NCBI GenBank assembly: GCA_018969425.1 | Contig: JAGWYJ010000001.1 | Location: forward strand, 124,001-188,000 | Direction of reading: 5' to 3' | Length of the DNA: 64,000 bases | From: Alphaproteobacteria bacterium | Lineage (GTDB): Bacteria > Pseudomonadota > Alphaproteobacteria > Caulobacterales > Hyphomonadaceae | Part shown: positions 54,316-63,329 of the stretch, piece by piece | Layout: each line of letters begins with the position of its first letter | Numbering within the stretch: position 1 is the first letter of the stretch | Position numbers and translations under genes: made by a program | The notes under the pieces: model-generated | Databases searched by the model: none | The model's input: the letters and a program-made list of their open reading frames with translations, nothing else | Told to the model about the DNA's origin: nothing

Positions 54316-55425
54316 ATGACCGACACCTCCGCTCTCTTTCAGCCGTTCGCGCTGAGAAGCCTTAAGCTTGCAAATCGGATCGCCATGGCCCCGATGACAC
54401 GCTCGCGCTCGCCTGGCGCTGTGCCGAATGACGACAATGTCGCTTATTACCGACGACGCGCGGAGGCTGATGTCGGACTGATCATCTCGGAGGGGACGCT
54501 GACCCGCCGACGCGGAGCGTCCAATGACGCCAATATTCCTCTATTCTGGGGGGAAGAAGCGCTTAAGGGATGGAAAAAAGTGATCGACGCCGTTCATGCG
54601 GCCGGCGGACGAATGGCCCCTCAGATCTGGCATCAGGGAATGTCCAGAAAGCCGGGAACAGGACATTTTCCGGATGCGCCGAGCGACGGACCTTCGGGCA
54701 TCACTCTTACGGGTAAGAAAATCGCCGAAGAACCGTCGGAAGCGGAGGTTCTGGATATGGCTCAAGCCTATGCAGACGCCGCGGGAGACGCCCGTCGCCT
54801 CGGATTTGACTGTATCGAGCTTCACGGCGCGCACGCCTACCTGATTGATGAGTTCTTCTGGGAGGTCACAAACCACAGGACGGATCGCTTCGGCGGCTCG
54901 CTCGAGAAGCGCGCCGAATTCGCCGCCGAGACGATCCGCCGCTGCAGGGTCGCGGTCGGCGACTTGCCGATCATCATCCGGATCTCGCAATGGAAATCCT
55001 CAGACTACAACGCCCGTATCGCGACAACTCCCCAGGAAATGGAGCGATGGCTGAAGGTTCTGGTCGATGCGGGGGTCGACATGATTCACTGTTCGCAGAG
55101 GCGCATCTGGGAGCCGGAGTTTCCGGAAATCGACGGGCCGAAAGGCCTCAACTTCGCAGGGTGGGCCAAAAAACTGACTGGACTGCCGACGATCAGCGTC
55201 GGGTCGGTCGGGCTGAATGGCGAGTTCACCGCCGCGTTCAGAGGCGAAGGCGCGCCGGCGGCGGGCATAGAAACCACTCTGGAAAGACTGGAGAAGGGGG
55301 AGTTCGACCTCGTCGCGGTCGGGCGCGCTCTGCTTCAGGATCCCGAGTGGGCGAGCAAGATCAAGGCAGGCCGGCTGTCTGAACTGCGGGACTATCAGGC
55401 CAACGCTCTGGCGACCTATTACTGA
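54316..55425 (+). CDS. Old Yellow Enzyme family NADH:flavin oxidoreductase
   Basis: A 369-aa FMN-dependent ene-reductase. The barrel start is NRIAMAPMTRSRSPGAVPND. PQIWHQG, the substrate-binding pair in ELHGAHAYLIDEFF (His-Ala-His variant), NHRTDRFGGSLEKRAEF and the phosphate-binding SVGSVGLNGEF and DLVAVGRALLQDPEW are all present. It reduces activated C=C bonds, possibly xenobiotic or oxidised-lipid enones; the native substrate is unknown. It converges on the YWTD propeller gene. Confidence 0.92.
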   Translation: MTDTSALFQPFALRSLKLANRIAMAPMTRSRSPGAVPNDDNVAYYRRRAEADVGLIISEGTLTRRRGASNDANIPLFWGEEALKGWKKVIDAVHAAGGRMAPQIWHQGMSRKPGTGHFPDAPSDGPSGITLTGKKIAEEPSEAEVLDMAQAYADAAGDARRLGFDCIELHGAHAYLIDEFFWEVTNHRTDRFGGSLEKRAEFAAETIRRCRVAVGDLPIIIRISQWKSSDYNARIATTPQEMERWLKVLVDAGVDMIHCSQRRIWEPEFPEIDGPKGLNFAGWAKKLTGLPTISVGSVGLNGEFTAAFRGEGAPAAGIETTLERLEKGEFDLVAVGRALLQDPEWASKIKAGRLSELRDYQANALATYY

Positions 55426-55449
55426 CGGCGCACCCTCACCGCTTGAGAA

Positions 55450-55466
55450 CCGCTGGGGCTCAGCGG
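55450..55466. terminator. Weak inverted repeat between convergent genes
   Basis: CCGCTG and CAGCGG with a five-base spacer lie in the 65-base gap between the Old Yellow Enzyme and YWTD genes. No U-tract; a minor bidirectional stop at best. Confidence 0.25.
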
Positions 55467-55490
55467 AGGCGGCGGAGAGAGCGAAGCTTC

Positions 55491-56480
55491 TCAGTTCACG
55501 ATTTCGACGCCGGTCAGAAGCCCTTGATCGACAGCGAGCATCCTCATTGCTTTGCCATCAAGCGACGCCACGCCGACCTCGCCTCCGAGAGAGGTGAAAG
55601 CCATAGTGTCTCGGTCGACGTCGATCGATACCCCAATGGCCTCTTTAAGCCCTCGCACGAGGATCTCCCGATCGGTTCGACGAGCGGGATCCGCAGAGGC
55701 AGGCGGATCCATGGGCGCCCGCGAGACCGTATTATCACCGCGATCCGTCCAGTAGATCAGGCGACGGTCCAGATCGAGATCGAGATCGATTGGCTCCGGA
55801 AGTTTCGAGAACAGAGTTTCGATATCGGTGCGAGATGACGCAGTCTGGCCCGCCGGAATGTTGATGCCGGCTCTGCGGATTACGCCCTCCCCCGCATCGT
55901 CTCCCCCCTTTTGGGTCCAATAAATCTCCCCCCGTCGAAGGTCGAGCGCAATGCCGACACACCAACGCGTCGCATCGCCCCTGTCACGTTCCGGATCGCC
56001 AGTACGGATCAGGGTCTCAATGTCCGATCCGTCCAGATTAGACCTCATGACAGCCATCCCCTCGCGGTCCGACCAGTAAAGTTTTCGGCCCTCTAGATCG
56101 ATCTTCAGCTGCTTGGGGGTAAATGCGCCGCCGGGCGGAACTACCATCGTAAGTCCCCCGCCGTCGAAGTCCGACCGCATAATGTATCCGTCGTCCTCCG
56201 ATGCCCGGCCCATATTGGTCCAGTAAATGTGTCCTCGGCGGGGATCGATCGCGATGCCGTCATTGACCGTCCCTCTCGTCGCCTGAGCCGTCTGGTCGAC
56301 AAGTATGACGGGCGCGCCGCCGGACGGATCGACCGCCATCACCCGAGAGGCCCCCAGAAAGTAGACCTTCGACGCGCTCTTGACAGGCTCGTCGGCCTGA
56401 ACGGCGACAGACGACCAACTGAACGCGCCAAGGACCGCGGCAAACGCAAGACGACCGAGGCTGATGTTTAGACCTGACAT
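55491..56480 (-). CDS. Exported YWTD (LDL-receptor class B) beta-propeller protein
   Basis: A 329-aa protein with a signal peptide (about 1-29, ending AVQA). It has repeated YWTD-type strands: HIYWTNMGR, KLYWSDREG, EIYWTQKGG and LIYWTDRGD, each preceded by a DxxxxRxI/L pattern such as AIDPRRGHIYW and DLEGRKLYW. Six such units make a six-bladed propeller like that of the LDL receptor. No enzyme motif is visible; a binding role in the periplasm is inferred. The first and last blades are more diverged. Confidence 0.85.
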   Translation of the reverse strand: MSGLNISLGRLAFAAVLGAFSWSSVAVQADEPVKSASKVYFLGASRVMAVDPSGGAPVILVDQTAQATRGTVNDGIAIDPRRGHIYWTNMGRASEDDGYIMRSDFDGGGLTMVVPPGGAFTPKQLKIDLEGRKLYWSDREGMAVMRSNLDGSDIETLIRTGDPERDRGDATRWCVGIALDLRRGEIYWTQKGGDDAGEGVIRRAGINIPAGQTASSRTDIETLFSKLPEPIDLDLDLDRRLIYWTDRGDNTVSRAPMDPPASADPARRTDREILVRGLKEAIGVSIDVDRDTMAFTSLGGEVGVASLDGKAMRMLAVDQGLLTGVEIVN

Positions 56481-56701
56481 GCGGATCCCGCCCCGACCAT
56501 CGCTGATGAACTCCGCACGACTATAGCCCGGCTCGACGCATAGAAAAGTCCCGCCTCAGGCGCTCCCGCCTCGGTTTCGACGAGCAGCTTCAGCCGCTCC
56601 GCGACCGGACGGTCCTCAACCTGGACTCCCGGACCGAAACCGGATTGACACGGCAACCTCCTCGATATGGCATCCTCGTCGTCACTCAGGAGGATGAACC
56701 C

Positions 56702-59116
56702 ATGAGCTCAGAGTTCGATTTGCGGTCCGGCGTCTGTCTGATCGGCCTCCTCTCGCTCATGTCGTCCTGCGCTGTCGGCCCTTCCGCAGGAGAGGCCCAG
56801 AGCGGTCAACTGCCCTCCTATCAGGCTGAAATCCGTCGAACCGCGTATGGCGTTCCCCACGTCAAGGCTAAAGATTACGCCGGTCTGGGTTTCGGGATCG
56901 GATATGCGTCTGCGGAGGACAACCTTTGCGAGCTTCTCGAACGGATGATCACGGTCAACGGGGAGCGCGCCCGTTATCTCGGTCCGGGGGACAAGGACGC
57001 CAACATCATCAGCGACATCTACCACAAGCGGCTTATTCAGACAGGAGAACTCGAGACGCTTCTGACTGGCGCAGCAAACGATCCGGACACGCCCTCCCAG
57101 GCTTCTCGTGATCTTGGGCGAGGATATGCGGCAGGGGTCAGCCGCTACATACGGGATAGGGCGGGTAGCGATCTGAAAGATCCCCGATGCAAGGGCGCGC
57201 CCTGGATCCGGGAGATGACCGAGACCGATTACTGGCGACATGTCCTAGCAGGACAAGTGCTTTATCAACCCGCCGGAGTGGCCGCCGCCGCCCCGCCAGA
57301 CGGACCGAGCGAGCAGAGAGCGGCGCTGGACGATCCTCTGGTCGAAACGCTCGGCCTTGGTAGCAACGCCTATGGCCTGGGGCGCGAAGTCACCCGTTCC
57401 GGACGCGGCGTTCTGCTGGCCAACCCTCATTATCCCTGGGATGGACAGAACCGCTTCTATCGCATGCACATGATGATCCCAGGCGAACTCAATGTTGTCG
57501 GAGCAGGATTGGTGACCAACGCCACAATAGGCATCGGTCATACCGAGAGCATCGCCTGGACCCATACGGTATCGACAGCGAGACGCTTCGGCTACTTCGA
57601 ACTCGCCCTGGATCCGGCTGATCCCACTCGGTACCTTGTCGACGGCAAATCCGTCCCGATGACGAAAATGACCGTGAAGGTCGACGTGAAAGACGCCTCT
57701 CCGGTCGAACGAACGCTCTATACTACCGAGTTTGGGCCTGTCGTCGAAACCGAGACGCTGCCCTGGACGAAGACCAGAGCCTACGCGATCAGCTATGTGC
57801 CGCAGGGAGTGCGCTCGCCTGACCAGTATCTCGCCATCTGGAAGTCACGGTCTGTGCGCGAGCTTCGAGAGGCTCTGGGCCGCTATCAGGCCACCGGCTT
57901 CAACACGACCGCTACGGATTCGCAGGGGGAGACTTTTTTTGGCGACATGGGAATGATCCCGAATGTGAGCGAAGAGCTTGCCCGGAAATGCTCCGCCTCA
58001 GAGCTCGCGCGCAAACAGTGGGCGGAAGCGCGCATCCCGGTTCTGGACGGCTCGCGATCGGAATGCCGCTGGGCGAATGTTTCCGACTCAACAGCACCTG
58101 GCGTCTTCGGATCGAGCCGAACGCCGCAACTCTTCAGGACAGACTATGTCAGCCAGAGCAATGACAGCCATTGGCTGACCAACCCGGAACAGCCTCTCGA
58201 AGGCTACAGTCCGATCTTCGGAGACGAACGAACCCAGCGCAGCCTCAGGACCCGTCTGGCCATTCATCAGATTGAAGACCGCGAAGCAGGAAGGGACGGC
58301 CTGCCCGGGAAGGGTTTCGATCTGCGAACCCTGCAATCCGTCATCTTCCGAAACCGGCATCTCGGCGCGGAAATGATTCGTGACGATCTGGTGTCCCTCT
58401 GTCGCACTCAGGGCGGCCCGGATCTCGCCAGAGCCTGCGAAGCTCTCGCCAAGTGGGACCTGCGTGTTGATGCCGATAGTCGAGGGGCGCACCTGTTTCA
58501 CCTGTTCGCAGAAGCTGGCGGCATCCAGTTTTCAACTGCGTTTTCCGCCTCTGATCCCGTTGCGACGCCGAGGATGCTGAACCGTGAGGATCCTCGCGTC
58601 CTCTCCGCCCTGCGAGGCGCACTCAAGAAGCTCGACGAACTTGGGATTTCTCCAGAGGCGAGATTGGGAGATGTTCAAGTCGAGACCCGCAATGGTGAGC
58701 GCATTCCGATTCACGGAGGCGCGGGACCCGAGGGCGTCTTCAACGTCATCACGGTCGAAGCGCTCGAACCTAAACTCGGCTGGACAAGTATCCGGCACGG
58801 CTCCAGCTGGATCATGGCGGTGGAGTTCACCCCGGAAGGCCCAATCAGCCAGGGCGTTCTGACCTATTCCCAGTCCACCGATCCGACGTCTCCGAACTAT
58901 TCGGATCAGACGAAGCTCTATTCAGACAAGGGCTGGGACGATCTGAGGTTCTCAGAGACGGCCATCGAAGCGGGCCTCGTTTCGAAGACCGTCGTTTCGG
59001 AGGGTCCTGAGGACTGCGCAGAAGCAGGATGGAAGCGCTTCGGGCGCGCAACCTTCGCCGGAGAGAGCGAGTGCCGCCGGCTTCTCGCCAACGAAGCTGT
59101 GAGGGGACGGCTGTGA
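56702..59116 (+). CDS. Penicillin acylase family N-terminal-nucleophile amidase
   Basis: An 804-aa precursor with a lipoprotein-like signal (LLSLMSSCAVG), an alpha-chain region (RTAYGVPHVKAKDYAGLGFGIGYASAEDNL), a spacer, and the beta-chain nucleophile Ser after LGLGS in GLGSNAYGLG, about residue 222. After self-cleavage Ser would become the N-terminus. Other conserved strings: LLANPHYPW, TIGIGHTESIAWTHTVS and YVSQSNDSHWLTNPE. Members hydrolyse acyl-homoserine lactones, penicillins or other amides; the substrate here is unknown. GGAGG precedes the ATG. A small cytochrome c gene follows after 119 bases. Confidence 0.9.
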   Translation: MSSEFDLRSGVCLIGLLSLMSSCAVGPSAGEAQSGQLPSYQAEIRRTAYGVPHVKAKDYAGLGFGIGYASAEDNLCELLERMITVNGERARYLGPGDKDANIISDIYHKRLIQTGELETLLTGAANDPDTPSQASRDLGRGYAAGVSRYIRDRAGSDLKDPRCKGAPWIREMTETDYWRHVLAGQVLYQPAGVAAAAPPDGPSEQRAALDDPLVETLGLGSNAYGLGREVTRSGRGVLLANPHYPWDGQNRFYRMHMMIPGELNVVGAGLVTNATIGIGHTESIAWTHTVSTARRFGYFELALDPADPTRYLVDGKSVPMTKMTVKVDVKDASPVERTLYTTEFGPVVETETLPWTKTRAYAISYVPQGVRSPDQYLAIWKSRSVRELREALGRYQATGFNTTATDSQGETFFGDMGMIPNVSEELARKCSASELARKQWAEARIPVLDGSRSECRWANVSDSTAPGVFGSSRTPQLFRTDYVSQSNDSHWLTNPEQPLEGYSPIFGDERTQRSLRTRLAIHQIEDREAGRDGLPGKGFDLRTLQSVIFRNRHLGAEMIRDDLVSLCRTQGGPDLARACEALAKWDLRVDADSRGAHLFHLFAEAGGIQFSTAFSASDPVATPRMLNREDPRVLSALRGALKKLDELGISPEARLGDVQVETRNGERIPIHGGAGPEGVFNVITVEALEPKLGWTSIRHGSSWIMAVEFTPEGPISQGVLTYSQSTDPTSPNYSDQTKLYSDKGWDDLRFSETAIEAGLVSKTVVSEGPEDCAEAGWKRFGRATFAGESECRRLLANEAVRGRL

Positions 59117-59235
59117 GTCCCTGTCTCCCGAATGCAGACCCGCCGAACCAGGGGCGCAGACATCGTCGGGATGACCTGCGTCAAGGATGGATGATCGGCG
59201 CCGTGGCAGGTTGGCCTCGTCCGGCGAGGAACGTC

Positions 59236-59586
59236 ATGCGCGCCAGTCTTCATGCTCTCCCGGTATTGCTGATGGCCGCGTGCGCTTCCCCGCCGGCGCC
59301 GGGGGCGGGGGCTTCCGCTTCGCTCCCGGCGACAGCGTCCGTCGCTGAAGGCCGGCTGCTGACGCGGATCCACTGCGCGGGCTGCCATGCTGTAGAGCCG
59401 GCCAGCGAAAGCGCTCACAGGGACGCGCCGTCCTTGCGCCTGATTTCAAGACGCTATCCCGTCGCCTCGCTTGAGGAGGCGTTGGGAGAAGGGATTGTGG
59501 TCGGTCATCCAGACATGCCGGAGTATCGGTTTCGGCCCGAGGATGTGTCTGCTCTGATCGCGTATCTCGAAACGATCCAGGACTGA
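59236..59586 (+). CDS. Small lipoprotein-type cytochrome c
   Basis: A 116-aa protein. The signal peptide ends at a lipobox (LLMAACASP, Cys about 15), followed by an Ala/Pro linker and a class I cytochrome c core: HCAGCH (CxxCH) at about 51-56, SLRLISRRYPVASLEEAL, and the distal Met region GHPDMPEYRF, then DVSALIAYLETIQD. Likely a periplasmic electron carrier anchored to a membrane. It follows the amidase gene on the same strand. The ATG at 59236 is chosen for the signal peptide. Confidence 0.87.
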   Translation: MRASLHALPVLLMAACASPPAPGAGASASLPATASVAEGRLLTRIHCAGCHAVEPASESAHRDAPSLRLISRRYPVASLEEALGEGIVVGHPDMPEYRFRPEDVSALIAYLETIQD

Positions 59587-59719
59587 GCTGACCCGGGCCC
59601 TTCTCGTCCGTCCCGGACCGCGCTATCTGGTGGCGCATGCTTAACGCGCCCGCCTCTTTTCCCCATTCTGGTCCTTTCCGGCTCACGCCCTCTCCCCTCC
59701 TTGTCTTCGGGAGGGCGGC

Positions 59720-62068
59720 GTGACTTCCGAGGAACCCAGGCTGTCTATTTCTCAGCGCGCAGCGCCGCGTCCGCCCGGAGGTTCGGGGGGCTCCGGGCCT
59801 TATCTTGAAGGCCTCAATGACCGTCAGCGCGACGCGGTTCTCTCGACACAGGGCCCGCTCCTTGTTCTTGCCGGGGCCGGAACGGGTAAAACCCGGGTTC
59901 TGACCTCACGGATCGCCCATATTCTGGCCGAAAGGCTCGCATGGCCGTCCCAACTTCTTGTGGTGACCTTCACCAACAAAGCCGCCCGGGAAATGAGGGA
60001 GCGCACTGTCAGGCTGGTCGGGCCGGATGCGGAAGGCCTGCGATGGCTGGGAACCTTTCATTCCGTCGCCGCCCAGATCCTGCGTCGTCACCCGGAGCTC
60101 GTCGGCCTCAAGACAGGTTTCACTGTCCTCGACACCGATGACCAGCTGCGGCTCATCAAACAGATCCTCGAGGCGGAAGATATCGATCAGAAGAGATGGA
60201 CGCCGCGATTTCTCGCATCCCTCATCGATGGGTGGAAAAATCGCGCTATTCGACCCGACAAACTGCCCCCGGAAGAGGCCAGACAGTTCGATTCGGGCAA
60301 GGGCGGCCGACTCTATTCTCTTTATCAAAATCGACTGTCTGTTCTGAACGCCGTCGATTTCGGCGATTTGCTCCTTCACAACATCACCATCTTTCAGGAC
60401 CATCCGGAGGTTCTGGCGGATTACCATGAGCGCTTCCGATATCTCCTCGTGGACGAATATCAGGACACTAACGTCGCGCAGTACCTCTGGCTTAGGCTTC
60501 TTGCCCGAGGGTCCGGGAATATCTGCTGCGTTGGCGACGACGATCAGTCCATCTACGGCTGGCGCGGCGCCGAAGTGGAGAACATTCTCAGGTTCGAAAA
60601 AGACTTTCCCGGGGCGCGGATCATCCGCCTCGAACAGAACTATCGCTCGACTGGCCATATTCTCGCGGCGGCGTCACGCCTGATCTCAGAAAACCGCTCC
60701 CGTCTTGGCAAGACCCTTCAGACGGACGCTGGCGATGGCGACCTCGTCAAGGTGCGAGGCGTCTGGGATGGAGAACAAGAGGCCCGCCTGGTGAATGACG
60801 ATATCACCTCATGGGTGCAGTCCGGCCGCCGACACGATTCCTGCGCTGTCCTGGTTCGCGCATCCTGGCAGATGCGTGCTTTTGAAGAGCGATTCATCAC
60901 CACAGGCACTCCCTATCGGGTCATAGGCGGTCCGCGCTTCTTCGAAAGGGCGGAGATTCGCGATGCAATGGCTTATCTGCGCCTTATGCGCTCAGCCTCT
61001 GACGACCTCGCCTTCGAGCGCGTGATCAACCAGCCGAAGCGGGGAGTTGGCGAAAGCTCCATCCAGAAGATTCAGGTAACTGGCCGGCAGATGAACGCCC
61101 CCTTTGTCGAAGCCGCTGAGGCTCTGATCCGGAATGAGGACATCAAGGGACCTGCCAAAACGGGGATCCGGCGTTTCCTCAACGACCTCGAGCGATGGCG
61201 GCGCGAAGCTTCGACGCTGGAGCATCCGAGGCTGCTTGAACTCATTCTCGATGAAAGCGGCTACACGGACATGCTGCAGACTGACAAGTCGCCCCAATCC
61301 CAGACGCGACTTGAGAATCTGAAGGAACTCGTTCGGGCGACCGGGGCGTTCGATAGCCTCAACGCTTTTCTGGAACATGTCGAGCTGGTCATGGACAACG
61401 CCGAGGGAGCGGGGGCGGATGATCAGGTGCAGATCCTGACCCTTCATTCCGCCAAAGGTCTCGAATGGCCGATGGTCTTTCTTCCCGGCTGGGAGGAGGA
61501 GGTGTTTCCCTCGCGCCGCTCACTCGACGAGCAGGGCGCCCGGGGACTAGAGGAGGAGCGGCGGCTGGCCTATGTCGGCCTCACCCGGGCTCGGGAACGG
61601 GCCTATCTGTCCTTCGTCGCCAATCGTCAGATTTACGGTCGCTGGACGTCGGTCCTTCCCTCCCGCTTCATCGATGAGCTTCCTCCCGCTCACGTCGACG
61701 CCGTCTCCGAGACAGGTTATTCGCCTCAGGGCGGATACGCTTCCGGCAGGTCCGGCGGGTCGTTCGCAAGCGGCGAGAGCAGTTTTCGCTCCACATATGA
61801 CAGCCCGGGGTGGAGACGCGCTGTGGACGCTGTCCAGCGCGAGGCTGAGGGACGCCGAAGCGCCCCGCGACCGCCGGACATCGAAGCGTCCGGACGTCTG
61901 CTCGCCTCGAGCGCGTCCTCAGAAGGAGGCCTCAGCCCCGGCATGCGGGTTTTCCACCAGAAATTCGGTTATGGCCGCGTGACGGTGGTGGAAGGAGCCA
62001 AGCTTACGGTCGACTTCGACAAGGCGGGGGTCAAAAAGGTCGTCGAAAGCTTTGTCGAACGGGCCTGA
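59720..62068 (+). CDS. UvrD/PcrA-type superfamily 1 DNA helicase
   Basis: A 782-aa 3'-5' helicase. Motif order: Q-motif LNDRQRDAV, Walker A LAGAGTGKTRVLTSRI, Ia VTFTNKAAREMRER, TFHSVAAQILRR, II DEYQDTN, III GDDDQSIYGWRGAE, IV LEQNYRSTGHIL, V LHSAKGLEWPMVF, VI EERRLAYVGLTRARERAYL. A Gly/Ser-rich linker (about 675-700) leads to a C-terminal fold (SPGMRVFHQKFGYGRVTVVEG), as in PcrA, where it contacts RNA polymerase. The start is GTG 59720. Whether to call it uvrD or pcrA depends on the copy number in the genome. Confidence 0.94.
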   Translation: MTSEEPRLSISQRAAPRPPGGSGGSGPYLEGLNDRQRDAVLSTQGPLLVLAGAGTGKTRVLTSRIAHILAERLAWPSQLLVVTFTNKAAREMRERTVRLVGPDAEGLRWLGTFHSVAAQILRRHPELVGLKTGFTVLDTDDQLRLIKQILEAEDIDQKRWTPRFLASLIDGWKNRAIRPDKLPPEEARQFDSGKGGRLYSLYQNRLSVLNAVDFGDLLLHNITIFQDHPEVLADYHERFRYLLVDEYQDTNVAQYLWLRLLARGSGNICCVGDDDQSIYGWRGAEVENILRFEKDFPGARIIRLEQNYRSTGHILAAASRLISENRSRLGKTLQTDAGDGDLVKVRGVWDGEQEARLVNDDITSWVQSGRRHDSCAVLVRASWQMRAFEERFITTGTPYRVIGGPRFFERAEIRDAMAYLRLMRSASDDLAFERVINQPKRGVGESSIQKIQVTGRQMNAPFVEAAEALIRNEDIKGPAKTGIRRFLNDLERWRREASTLEHPRLLELILDESGYTDMLQTDKSPQSQTRLENLKELVRATGAFDSLNAFLEHVELVMDNAEGAGADDQVQILTLHSAKGLEWPMVFLPGWEEEVFPSRRSLDEQGARGLEEERRLAYVGLTRARERAYLSFVANRQIYGRWTSVLPSRFIDELPPAHVDAVSETGYSPQGGYASGRSGGSFASGESSFRSTYDSPGWRRAVDAVQREAEGRRSAPRPPDIEASGRLLASSASSEGGLSPGMRVFHQKFGYGRVTVVEGAKLTVDFDKAGVKKVVESFVERA

Positions 62069-62290
62069 CTGCCGGCGGGCGCGGCAATACCTCGACCCGA
62101 GGCTCTGGGGGCGAACTCTAAACTTCGGGGGCCGGAACCTGCTAGGGCCGGTCGTGCGCCGGATGCAGGAAAACCGAGCTCAGGGCGCCCGTATTCACGG
62201 CATCAAAGCTCCCAGACGAGCCGCCGCAGGGACTGCGGCTATCAGAATGCTCTCGGACTGATATAACCGCCCGGGTTCAGGGGTTGTTTC
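62069..62290. other. Gap between helicase and prmA
   Basis: 222 bases with no supported gene. A frame overlapping the helicase end (62052-62261) is rich in Arg/Gly and has no start signal. No clear terminator or promoter hexamers were seen. Confidence 0.35.
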
Positions 62291-63223
62291 ATGTTCAAAG
62301 TGACAGTCAGTCTTTCCCGCCCTGAGGCGGAGCGGCTTTCGGCGGTCCTGTCAGAGCTTGAGCCGGCGCCGGCGTCGGCGGTCGCGATCGAGGAGGTCTC
62401 CAAGACGGTCTGGCGGCTCGAAGCTTTTTGTCTGGACGAGGATCTGGCTCATGGCGTCGCCTCAATTCTTGACCTCGAACACCCAGGCGCGCGCACTGCA
62501 ATCGTCGAACTCGAAGACAGAGACTGGGTGGCTCTCAGTCTTGAAGGCCTGCCGGCCGTTCACGCCGGTCCATTCATCGTGGCGGGAGCCCACGAACTCG
62601 CTCGCGCAGGAGCGGGACGCATACCTGTCTGGATCGAAGCAGGGCCGGCGTTCGGAACCGGCCATCACGGCACGACAAAAGGATGTCTTGAAGCGCTCGC
62701 GCGTCAGGCCTCGAACGGCCGGATCGGCCGAGTTCTCGATATCGGCACGGGGTCAGGCGTTCTGTCGATCGCAGCGCTGAAAGCCGGCGCTGTTTCGGCG
62801 CTGGCGACAGACATCGATGCCGAATCCGTGCGGGTCGCCAGAGAGAACGCCCGAAACAATCAGTGCGGCCGCTCGCTCCGACTTCTTCACGCGGCCGGCG
62901 CCAATCATGCCGCCATTCGAACGGCCGGACCTTATGACGTCGTCATGGCCAACATTCTCGCCCGCCCTCTCGTATGCCTGTCCCGCGACATCGCCCGTCT
63001 GGTTCGACCCGGCGGGGTCGTTATCCTGTCCGGACTTCTCACTCATCAGGAGCCGCAGGTTCGCGCCGCTTATGCCGGCCAGGGTCTTCATCTGATCGAA
63101 CGCCGGCGCATCACCGGCTGGTCGACGCTCGTTTATCGGCGCCCGCGCCCGAAACCGGCCAAGGACGGAGGGACGCGCCCCGCGCCCCGGCGTGTCTCCG
63201 AGCGGGCCGCTGCAGACGCCTGA
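62291..63223 (+). CDS. prmA: Ribosomal protein L11 methyltransferase
   Basis: A 310-aa SAM-dependent enzyme that trimethylates L11. The N-terminal substrate-recognition domain (about 1-95) is followed by the linker GPAFGTGHHGTTKGCLEAL, then motif I DIGTGSGVLSIAALKAGA (about 149-166), TDIDAESVRVARENARNN, and the NPPY-like VMANILARPLVCL. The C-terminus (about 285-310) is a basic Arg/Pro/Ala-rich tail beyond the usual end. It is followed after about 107 bases by an Xaa-Pro aminopeptidase gene. Confidence 0.92.
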   Translation: MFKVTVSLSRPEAERLSAVLSELEPAPASAVAIEEVSKTVWRLEAFCLDEDLAHGVASILDLEHPGARTAIVELEDRDWVALSLEGLPAVHAGPFIVAGAHELARAGAGRIPVWIEAGPAFGTGHHGTTKGCLEALARQASNGRIGRVLDIGTGSGVLSIAALKAGAVSALATDIDAESVRVARENARNNQCGRSLRLLHAAGANHAAIRTAGPYDVVMANILARPLVCLSRDIARLVRPGGVVILSGLLTHQEPQVRAAYAGQGLHLIERRRITGWSTLVYRRPRPKPAKDGGTRPAPRRVSERAAADA

Positions 63224-63329
63224 AGAATGCTCCCCGTTTAAAAAGTCGTCCCTCCTGATCCCCAAGGGGCTTGCGGTGATGAAGGCGCTCGTGCTGGGGT
63301 CTTGCCAAAGCGTCAGGATGAACAGAACC

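Noticed and set aside
62052-62261. 69-aa open frame after the helicase
   Set aside because: Overlaps the helicase 3' end, basic low-complexity product and no ribosome-binding site.
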